From: Candidatus Zixiibacteriota bacterium
GTDB taxonomy: Bacteria; Desulfobacterota; Binatia; UBA9968
Assembly: GCA_035574315.1 (NCBI GenBank)
Contig: DATLYW010000047.1
Coordinates: 62,001 to 126,000, forward strand
Length of the DNA stretch: 64,000 bases
Direction of reading: 5' to 3'
Below the pieces are notes generated by a model. The model made no database searches. It saw nothing but the letters and a program-made list of their open reading frames with translations, and was not told the origin of the DNA. Positions 35,353 to 43,176 of the stretch are shown here, one piece after another. A program made the position numbers and the translations under genes. Position 1 is the stretch's first letter, and each line of letters opens with the position of its first letter.

Positions 35353-37152
35353 TCAGCGAAGACCCAGCTCCTGGAGCTTCGCCTCCGGGATCGAGCCGTT
35401 TTCGTCCCAACCCCTCGCGCGGTAGTACGCCCCGATCATCTCGCGCAGCTCGGCGGCCGTGAGCGCCGCTCCCTCGGCCGCGCCCGAGGTCAGCTTCTCG
35501 TTCAACAGCCGCGGCGGCAGCCAGTCGTCCTCCGGCCGCCAGCCCGAGCGGATGTTGAAGAGCTTCTTGAGATTATGGATGCGCTCGCCGGTCAGGCGCA
35601 GCTCCTCTCCCGAGCACGGCCAGCCGGTGACTTTCGCCAGAAAATCGGCCGCCTCGCCGTAAAAATCGACGAAGCAGCGGCGCAGAAACTTGCAGACGAT
35701 GAGGGAATCCAGCACGGCGACGAAGTCCTCGGCCGCGGCGACCAGAGCGCCTTTTCCCGCATCCGCGCTCAGCCGGTCGACCTCGCCCGAGAAGTCCGCA
35801 TCGTAGGCGCCGGAGCGGTTGTGGCAGGCACCGCGCGGGCTCACCGCGAGGCCGAGAGCCATTGTCTTCAAGCTGCGGGGCTCGTAGCCGGGAAGCTCCA
35901 GCCCCTTGACCTGCATCGCCAGGTACGGTGCCTCGCCGCCGAGCCGAAGGGCGGCCGTGCGCGACCCCTCCGCCAGCAGGTCGCCGAGGTCGCCCGACCG
36001 CCGCGCGATCAGGCCGAGCGCGCCGAGCAGAGCTTCCGCCCGGCCGAAGCGCAAGCCGAGGTTTCCCGCCTCGGGAAGCAGGCCCTTCTCGGCGCACTCC
36101 ATGGCCCAGGCGACCGTTCCCCCGGCGCTGATCGTGTCGAGGCCGTAGAGGTCGCACAGCCGGGCCGCCTCGAGCACCGCCTGCGGGTCTTCGATCCCGC
36201 ACAGCGGCCCCAGCGCAAACAGGCTTTCGTACTCCAGGCGCTGCTCGCTGCCGCCGAGCGACCTGAACAACCGCTCGCACTGGATGGTGCACGAGGCGCA
36301 GCCGTGTCTGCGGCTGAAGGCGGTTTCGGTGAAGCTCTCGCCGCTCACCGACTCGGCTCCCTCGAACGTCGACTGCTGGAAGTTGCGCGTCGGCAGCGCT
36401 CCCAGGCGGTTGAACACCGACAGGTTGGCCACGGTACCGATCGCCCGGTACTTCTCGGTCATCGGCCCCAGGCTCCGCCGCCGCATCTCCTCGGCGAGCG
36501 CCGCGACTCCCCGAGGATCGGCGACCGCCGTCGCCTCGCGGCCTCGCAGCGCCACTGCTTTCAGGTTCTTCGCTCCCATGACCGCGCCGACGCCGCCTCG
36601 TCCCGCGTGGCGCCCTTCGTTGGAGATGGTGGCGTAGCGCACGCGGTTTTCCCCGGCGACGCCGATGGCCGCCACCCGAACGTCGGGGTCGCCGAGCTCG
36701 GCGCGGATCAGCGCTTCGGCCTCGGCCGCGCTCCGCCCCCAGAGGTGGCTCGCGTCGCGAATCTCGAGACGGTCGCTGGCGATCACGACATAGACCGGCG
36801 CCGCCGCCCTGCCCGTGATCACGACGGCGTCGAGACCGGTGCGCTTGAGCTCGAGGGCGAAGAAGCTCGACGAGAGAGAATCGGCGATGAAGCCCGTGAG
36901 CGGCGACTTCGTCACCACCGCGTACTTCGCCGTCGTGGTGAGCCCGGTCCCGACGAGCGGGGCGCTGGCCAGGATCAGCGGATTGGCGGGGGCCAGGGGC
37001 TCGACGCCCGCCGGCGCGTGCTCGTACAGCAGGGCGGTCCCGAGGCCGATGCCGCCGAGGAAAGAGCGCAGCCGGGCCTCCTCGAGGGAGCGCCGCTCGA
37101 AGCGTCCGCGCTCGAGATCGACGTGGAGAAGGCGCCCGTGAAAGCCGTACAT
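35353..37152 (-). CDS. aor: Aldehyde ferredoxin oxidoreductase family enzyme (tungstopterin)
   Basis: 599-residue member of the tungsten AOR family, usual length about 600. The N-terminal domain begins GFHGRLLHVDL and has LASAPLVGTGLTTTAKYAVVTKSPLTG near 61-87. The [4Fe-4S] ligands Cys285, Cys288 and Cys292 (CASCTIQC) are followed by a distant Cys near 500 (LIVCKF). RGGVGAVMGAKNLKAV near 185-200 is a pterin-binding landmark. Family reactions are oxidation of aldehydes with ferredoxin or reduction of acids; BamB-type members act on aromatic acyl-CoA. Three bases separate it from the MobA-MoaD gene and 60 from the polyferredoxin gene. Confidence 0.9.
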   Translation of the reverse strand: MYGFHGRLLHVDLERGRFERRSLEEARLRSFLGGIGLGTALLYEHAPAGVEPLAPANPLILASAPLVGTGLTTTAKYAVVTKSPLTGFIADSLSSSFFALELKRTGLDAVVITGRAAAPVYVVIASDRLEIRDASHLWGRSAAEAEALIRAELGDPDVRVAAIGVAGENRVRYATISNEGRHAGRGGVGAVMGAKNLKAVALRGREATAVADPRGVAALAEEMRRRSLGPMTEKYRAIGTVANLSVFNRLGALPTRNFQQSTFEGAESVSGESFTETAFSRRHGCASCTIQCERLFRSLGGSEQRLEYESLFALGPLCGIEDPQAVLEAARLCDLYGLDTISAGGTVAWAMECAEKGLLPEAGNLGLRFGRAEALLGALGLIARRSGDLGDLLAEGSRTAALRLGGEAPYLAMQVKGLELPGYEPRSLKTMALGLAVSPRGACHNRSGAYDADFSGEVDRLSADAGKGALVAAAEDFVAVLDSLIVCKFLRRCFVDFYGEAADFLAKVTGWPCSGEELRLTGERIHNLKKLFNIRSGWRPEDDWLPPRLLNEKLTSGAAEGAALTAAELREMIGAYYRARGWDENGSIPEAKLQELGLR

Positions 37153-37155
37153 GGC

Positions 37156-38061
37156 CTAGCCTCCGGCGTCCGCCGACAGGATCAGAATGCGGTCGCCCGG
37201 GTTGATCTTCACCGACGAATCGCGAACGAAGTCCAGACCGTTGATGTTGCAGGCGTAGCCGGGCGCGAGGCGGCGGCGCTCCGGGTCGACGACCCGGTTC
37301 GAGAGCGCCGGCACTCGCTCGGCCAGCGCGGCGAAAACCTCGGCGAGCGCCGATCCGGCGGGTATGGTGAGGGAAACCTCCGGGGTCCGCGCCAGCAGGC
37401 GCGCGGCGCCGAAAAGCTCGACGGTGCAGGTCACGTCGCTCCCCGCCCGCTCCTGCCACAAGCGGAGCGCAGCCGCGTAGTCCTCCGGCGTGTTCATGTT
37501 GAAGAAGCTCAGACCCTCGGGATCGAATTTCCGGATTTCCTCCTCGCCCAGCTGCAGGCAGGGAACCTTGTCGAAGAGATAGACCGGGCGAAGCTCGCCC
37601 GTGCGCAGCTGCTCCTCGAGCAGCGGCACGACGGTGCGGCGGTAGACCGCGTGCAGGGGCTGGAGGCGGTCTTCCCAGCGCGGCACGACCACGTCGTAGC
37701 CGGGCGCCCGGGAGAGCAGATAAGAGATCAGCCGCAGGTTCAGGAACGCGACGTCGCAGGAGGTCACGAAACAGAGCTCGCTTCGCGCCGCCGCCAGCCC
37801 GTAGCAGATTCCGCCGACCGGACCCTGATGGGGCACGGCGTCGCGCACGACGCGGGCGGGAAGCTCGGGAAGCTCCTGCCCCGGCGCGGCGACGACGATC
37901 ACCTCGTCGAAAAGCGAGCCGAGCGTCGCGGCGAGATGGCAGACGAGCGGCCGGCCGGCGAAGGGCAGCAGCGCTTTCGCGCGTCCCATGCGCGAGCTCC
38001 TGCCGCCGGCCAGGATCACCGCCGCCGCCGGCGTGCCCTGTCCGCGTCCGTCCTTGGCCAT
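37156..38061 (-). CDS. MobA-like NTP transferase fused to a MoaD/ThiS domain
   Basis: 301 residues. Residues about 10-200 are a MobA-type nucleotidyltransferase: VILAGGRSSRMGRAKALLPF holds the GG..RMG..K signature, and CDVAFLN is the metal-binding Asp region. Residues about 205-301 are a MoaD-type ubiquitin fold (VTCTVELFGAARLLA) that ends SADAGG, the Gly-Gly tail that is adenylated and thiocarboxylated. MobA attaches GMP to molybdopterin and MoaD supplies sulfur for the dithiolene, so one polypeptide covers two separate cofactor steps. ATG 38061 is chosen for GGAG 6 bases upstream. First gene of the locus that encodes two pterin enzymes. Confidence 0.85.
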   Translation of the reverse strand: MAKDGRGQGTPAAAVILAGGRSSRMGRAKALLPFAGRPLVCHLAATLGSLFDEVIVVAAPGQELPELPARVVRDAVPHQGPVGGICYGLAAARSELCFVTSCDVAFLNLRLISYLLSRAPGYDVVVPRWEDRLQPLHAVYRRTVVPLLEEQLRTGELRPVYLFDKVPCLQLGEEEIRKFDPEGLSFFNMNTPEDYAAALRLWQERAGSDVTCTVELFGAARLLARTPEVSLTIPAGSALAEVFAALAERVPALSNRVVDPERRRLAPGYACNINGLDFVRDSSVKINPGDRILILSADAGG

Positions 38062-38413
38062 CACGGTCTCCAATCGCTTCGCGCCGCCGCGCCCGCCAGC
38101 CCTGGAACCCTTTTAACGTATCCGGGACGGCGCCGGCAAGCCTCGATTGGTCCGTCTCGCGCGCGCCTCCTTCTCTCCTGGCTTCCCGCTGCCTCGCTCT
38201 GCGGGCTGTCCATCGCCGCCCGCCCGCTCCGCGGCCGGATGTCGGTCCTGGCGCAGTGCCGGCCCGATCCCCGAAGCACGGCCGTACGTGACGGCGCAAC
38301 GCCCGTGCCACCGGATCTTCGCCCGCCCGAAGGCGTCCGGTCTTGCGCCCCGATCGCCGCCGGTGCTACAGAAGCGGGGAAACGCAGGAATTTTTTCCTT
38401 CAGGGAGATCGTG
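38062..38413. other. Divergent intergenic region with candidate promoter
   Basis: About 350 bases between the redox locus (minus) and the M24 gene (plus). On the minus strand TTGCCG (38139-38134), a 17-base spacer and TTAAAA (38116-38111) form a weak promoter for the MobA-MoaD gene. No repeat or RNA gene seen in the rest. Confidence 0.35.
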
Positions 38414-39568
38414 ATGCGCGAGCGCAAGAACTATCCGACGTTTTCCGGACAAGAGATGGAAAGCCGCCACCGGGCCGTCGAGCAGCTCATGGAGCAGCAG
38501 GCCGTCGACGCGCTGCTGGTTTACGGCGCGGGAAGATACGCCTCGGACGTCTACTGGCTCACCGACTGGCCGTGCAGCCGCGAAGCCTACGTGCTGATGC
38601 AGCCCGGACGGGACGCCGTCGTCCTGGTGCAGCTCTACAACCACTATCCGATGGCGCGCGTGATGTCGGTGATCGAGGACGTCCGCTGGGCGGGCCCGAG
38701 CACGGCGGCCAGCGTGGTGGAATTGCTGCGCGAGCGCGGGCTGGAGTCGCGCCGGGTCGGGCTGGCGGGTTCGATCCCCTACCAGCATTACCTGCGGCTG
38801 CGCGAGAGCCTTCCGGGCGCCGCGTTCACCGATCTGAGCGGCGCTCTGCGCTCGATGCGCACGATCCGCAGCGCCGAGGAGATCGAGCGGATCCGCTTCG
38901 CCTCCAAGCTCACCGACGACTCGATCCGCTCGCTGGCGGAAGGACTCCGTGCGGGAATGCGGGAGGACGAGATCGCCTCGCTGATCGAGCCCGTCTATCT
39001 CCGGCAGGGCGGCTACGCCGGCATTCATTTCATGTCCAGCATGCCGATGCGCGAGCCGGACACCCCCGTGCCGGCGCAGTTCCAGTCCGGCCGGCGGCTG
39101 CAGGCGGGCGACTGCCTGATCACCGAGATCAGCGGCGCCTACTGGGGCTACAGCGGCCAGATCCACCGGACCTTCTCGCTCGGCGAAGGGCCGACGGCGG
39201 AATGGAAAGCGCTGCACGACGTCGCCCTCGAAGCCTTCGAGACCCTGGCAAACGTCATCAAGGACGGCGCCTCGACGACCGAGGCCGAGGAAGCGGCCGA
39301 AGTGATCCACCGGCGCGGCTTCAGCATCTACGACGATCTGGTGCACGGCGTGAACCAGTACCCGCCGATCTTTCAAACGAGGACCACGCGGCGCCACGAC
39401 TCCAGGGAGATGATCTTTCGCGAGAACATGGTGATCGTCATTCAGCCCAACGTGATGACGAAGGACGAGCGCATGGGGCTCCAGTTCGGCGAGACCCTGG
39501 TGGTGAAACGAAACGGCTGCGAGTCGCTCAACGCCTATCCGCGCGAGTGGATCGTTTGTTCCGGGTGA
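38414..39568 (+). CDS. M24-family (Xaa-Pro peptidase/creatinase-fold) protein with altered metal site
   Basis: 384 residues with the two-domain creatinase/prolidase layout: N-terminal domain to about 150 and pita-bread domain after. Of the five usual metal ligands, four appear changed: the first Asp is Glu in ITEISGAYWGY, the second is Gln in SGQIHRTF, the Glu of the EPG motif is Gln in VIQPNV, and the last Glu is Gly in LQFGETL. The His in LVHGVNQ remains. This suggests a metal-free creatinase-like enzyme or a non-peptidase. ATG 38414 follows CAGGGAGATCGTG; longer frames upstream have no matching start. Confidence 0.82.
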   Translation: MRERKNYPTFSGQEMESRHRAVEQLMEQQAVDALLVYGAGRYASDVYWLTDWPCSREAYVLMQPGRDAVVLVQLYNHYPMARVMSVIEDVRWAGPSTAASVVELLRERGLESRRVGLAGSIPYQHYLRLRESLPGAAFTDLSGALRSMRTIRSAEEIERIRFASKLTDDSIRSLAEGLRAGMREDEIASLIEPVYLRQGGYAGIHFMSSMPMREPDTPVPAQFQSGRRLQAGDCLITEISGAYWGYSGQIHRTFSLGEGPTAEWKALHDVALEAFETLANVIKDGASTTEAEEAAEVIHRRGFSIYDDLVHGVNQYPPIFQTRTTRRHDSREMIFRENMVIVIQPNVMTKDERMGLQFGETLVVKRNGCESLNAYPREWIVCSG

Positions 39569-39600
39569 GCACGAGCGCACGAGCGAAGCGCCCGGGTCTC

Positions 39601-40605
<1,005 letters not shown>

Positions 40606-40654
40606 GAATCTCCGCCTTTCGCCCGCGGCGTTCGCCGCCGCACGGCTCGGTTTT

Positions 40655-40683
40655 CTTATACACGATTTTCCTGCGGATATCAG
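40655..40683 (-). promoter_or_regulatory. Promoter of the isocitrate dehydrogenase-type gene
   Basis: On the minus strand CTGATA (40683-40678), a 17-base spacer and TATAAG (40660-40655), 4 and 5 matches to consensus. Predicted start near 40648, about 43 bases before GTG 40605. Confidence 0.55.
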
Positions 40684-40696
40684 CGGCGCGCCGTCG

Positions 40697-40725
40697 TTGA
40701 CAGGGCGATCGGCGTCGGTTAGTGT
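40697..40725 (+). promoter_or_regulatory. Promoter of the MFS gene
   Basis: TTGACA (40697-40702), a 17-base spacer and TAGTGT (40720-40725). Predicted start near 40731, about 40 bases before ATG 40772. It is back to back with the promoter on the other strand. Confidence 0.45.
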
Positions 40726-40771
40726 CCTCGGAACAGCACCCGCCGCTCGTCCTCGCCCGTTGACTTCGACG

Positions 40772-42037
40772 ATGCTTCGCCGCCTCCTCGAAAACCACCT
40801 CCCCTCGTTCTACGGCTGGCGCATGGTCGCGCTGGGATGCGCGGTCCGGCTCCTGGGCGGCGGCCTCCACCTGTACGGCTTCACGGTTTTCTTCCTGCCG
40901 ATCACCAACGAGCTCGGGCTCAGCCGGGCCGCGACCTCTCTGGTGTTCTCGCTCGCGCGCGCGGAAGGCGCGATCGAAGGACCCGTGGCGGGCTACCTGA
41001 TCGACCGCTACGGGCCGCGGCCGTTGATGCTGGCGGGGATCGCGCTCTCGGGCGTCGGCTACATGGCGCTTGCGTGGGTGAACAGCTATGCCGCGTTGCT
41101 CGCGGTCTACCTGGGCGTGATCTCTCTCTCGTTCTCGGCCGGATTCATGCACTCCCCCATGGTGCTCGCCAACTCCTGGTTCGTCAGGCGCCGCGCGCTG
41201 GCCATGACCCTGATCAGCTCTTCGATCGGTCTCGGCGGAACGCTGGTTACGCCGCTGCTCGCCTTCGCGGTCTACACCTGGGGGTGGCGTTCCGCGGCCT
41301 TTCTCGCCGGGCTCGGCCTGATCGTCGTCGGCATTCCGCTCGTCCTCCCGGTACGCCGTTCCCCCGAAAGCATGGGGCTCCTGCCCGACGGGGACGCTCC
41401 CGGCGGGCAGGCTCCCGACGCGTCGCCCGCGGGCGCGCGCGGCGCCGCCGCCGAAGCGAGCTTCACCGTGACCGAGGCGATGAAGACTTCGGCCTTCTGG
41501 ATGCTGGTTCTCGCCACGATCGCGCGCGTCGCCGCCTACAACTCGATCACCGTTCATTTCATCCCCATGATGGTCTGGAAAGGGGTCTCGGAGCAGCGCG
41601 CCGCGGCGATGCTCGCGACGATGGCGCTCATGAGCCTGCCGACGCACCTGATGGTCGGCTGGATCGCCGACTTCACGAGCAAGCCGCTGGTCATGGCGGT
41701 CTCCATGATCATCGGCACCGTCGCGATGCTGCTGCTCTCCCACGCCGACGGCGAATGGCCGATGTGGGTGTTCACGGTGCTCTTCACGTTCGTCGAGGCC
41801 GTCTTTCCGGTGAGCTGGGCGACCGTCGGCGATTTCTTCGGCCGCAAGTCCTTCGGGACGATCCGCGGGGCGATGAGCTTCTTCTATCTCTGGGGCGCGG
41901 CGCTGGGTCCGGTGGTCGCGGGCGCGGTTTACGACCGCTATCAGAGTTACGCCCCGCTGATGCTCGCGCTCACGATCCTCTTCCTTACGGCGTCCTGCCT
42001 CTACGCGCTGCTGAAAAAACCGGGAGGGCAAGCCTGA
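40772..42037 (+). CDS. MFS transporter, monocarboxylate/oxalate-formate type
   Basis: 421-residue major facilitator with 12 predicted helices in two halves split by a polar loop near 185-225 (Gly/Ala-rich). The first-half loop GYLIDRYGPRPLMLAG near 62-77 matches the MFS signature, and WIADFTSKPLVM near 300-311 is its second-half counterpart. The opening FYGWRMVALGCAVRLLGGGLHLYGFTVFF resembles monocarboxylate and oxalate/formate carriers. Substrate unknown; formate or a similar acid is only a guess from the locus nearby. It overlaps the VanZ-like gene by 4 bases if a CTG start is used there. Confidence 0.85.
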   Translation: MLRRLLENHLPSFYGWRMVALGCAVRLLGGGLHLYGFTVFFLPITNELGLSRAATSLVFSLARAEGAIEGPVAGYLIDRYGPRPLMLAGIALSGVGYMALAWVNSYAALLAVYLGVISLSFSAGFMHSPMVLANSWFVRRRALAMTLISSSIGLGGTLVTPLLAFAVYTWGWRSAAFLAGLGLIVVGIPLVLPVRRSPESMGLLPDGDAPGGQAPDASPAGARGAAAEASFTVTEAMKTSAFWMLVLATIARVAAYNSITVHFIPMMVWKGVSEQRAAAMLATMALMSLPTHLMVGWIADFTSKPLVMAVSMIIGTVAMLLLSHADGEWPMWVFTVLFTFVEAVFPVSWATVGDFFGRKSFGTIRGAMSFFYLWGAALGPVVAGAVYDRYQSYAPLMLALTILFLTASCLYALLKKPGGQA

Positions 42038-42552
42038 TCCTCGCCGATGGCCGCCGGCCGGCCGGAGCTCGCGATCTCATCCCGTACTGGGCGCCGGTAA
42101 TCGCCTGGGCGGCGGCGATCTTTCTCTTCTCCACGGACGCCTTTTCCGGGCCGCAAACCTTCGCTTTCTTCGAGCTCCTGCTCGAGCGCTGCTTTCCGGG
42201 GATCGATCGAGGCCAAGTTGCGACCGCTCATCTTGTCGCGCGCAAGGCCGGCCACGCCTTCGAGTATTTCATCCTCGCCGTGCTCTTCGCGCGCGCCGTG
42301 CGGAGACGCCATCGAACGCCCCCGCGGCTTTGGGCGCTCTGGACGGCGCTGTTCGTTTTCACGTACGCGCTCGGTGACGAGCTCCATCAGGTGCTGGTCC
42401 CCAGCCGCTCGGCGAGCCTTCTCGATGTCGCGATCGACACCTTTGGCGGAGTCTGTGGAGTTCTCTGGATGGCGGCTCGCAGTCGCCGGGCCGCGGCGCC
42501 CCCACAGAGCGTCAAAAATCTTGACAATCGCGGCGCAAATGCGAGAGGATAG
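42034..42552 (+). CDS. VanZ-like membrane protein
   Basis: About 172 residues with helices near 18-32, 68-85, 95-112 and 135-150. VanZ landmarks are KAGHAFEYFILAVLF (about 69-83) and DELHQVLVPSRSASLLDVAIDTFGG (about 116-140). No ATG, GTG or TTG lies in frame before the first helix; CTG at 42034 has GGGAGG 7 bases upstream and overlaps the MFS stop as CTGA, so a CTG start is proposed. VanZ-like proteins sit in the cell envelope; their role is not settled. The Pal-like gene follows after 9 bases. Confidence 0.75.
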   Translation: MILADGRRPAGARDLIPYWAPVIAWAAAIFLFSTDAFSGPQTFAFFELLLERCFPGIDRGQVATAHLVARKAGHAFEYFILAVLFARAVRRRHRTPPRLWALWTALFVFTYALGDELHQVLVPSRSASLLDVAIDTFGGVCGVLWMAARSRRAAAPPQSVKNLDNRGANARG

Positions 42553-42561
42553 CCGGAACCG

Positions 42562-43164
42562 ATGTCGATCCCGAGCTTCCGCCGCCTCCGCCCCGACGCC
42601 CGGCTCGCCTCCTGTCCCACGGCGTCCCGGTGGGTGGTCCTCGTCGCTCTCCTGGCGGGCGGCTGCTCCAGCGCGGATCCCGTTGTCCGGCCGGCCGTCT
42701 TCAACAACCCCGAGCCCGTGGCGGCATCCAGGGAGGCAATCCGGTCGCCGTCGGCGCTCGAGGCGTTGAGTCGCGGCGTCGCCGCGGTCACGCCCCCCGG
42801 GGCTCCTCTCAAGGACATCTACTACGAGTTCGACAGCACCGCCCTTCTGGCCGAGGCCCAGGAGATTCTCCGGCAAAACGCCGCGTGGCTGAAAGCCCAT
42901 CCGAAAGCGATGATCGAGATCGAAGGGCACTGCGACGACATCGGCTCGTCCGAATACAACCTCGCCCTGGGCGCAAAGCGGGCCCAGGCGGCCAAGGATT
43001 TTCTCGTCAAGGAGGGAATCGCGGCCGAGAGGATGGTCACCATCAGCTACGGCAAGGAAGCGCCCGCCTGCTTCGAGCGCACCGAGGAGTGCCGCGTCAA
43101 GAACCGCCGCGCGCGCTTCGTCATCTTCACGGAGCTTCCTGCTCAGGAAGTTCCGACCTCCTGA
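42562..43164 (+). CDS. OmpA/Pal-family peptidoglycan-binding lipoprotein
   Basis: 200 residues. A lipoprotein signal with lipobox LAGGC places the lipidated Cys at about 35. The C-terminal half (about 85-195) is an OmpA domain: YYEFDSTALLAEAQEIL, IEGHCDDIGSSEYNLALGAKRAQAAKDFL with the peptidoglycan-binding Asp and Arg, and NRRARFVI at the end. Proteins of this type link the outer membrane to the cell wall, so a diderm envelope is implied. No tolA/B or pal operon partner is adjacent; it follows the VanZ-like gene. Confidence 0.88.
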   Translation: MSIPSFRRLRPDARLASCPTASRWVVLVALLAGGCSSADPVVRPAVFNNPEPVAASREAIRSPSALEALSRGVAAVTPPGAPLKDIYYEFDSTALLAEAQEILRQNAAWLKAHPKAMIEIEGHCDDIGSSEYNLALGAKRAQAAKDFLVKEGIAAERMVTISYGKEAPACFERTEECRVKNRRARFVIFTELPAQEVPTS

Positions 43165-43176
43165 CCCGCCCGCGCT

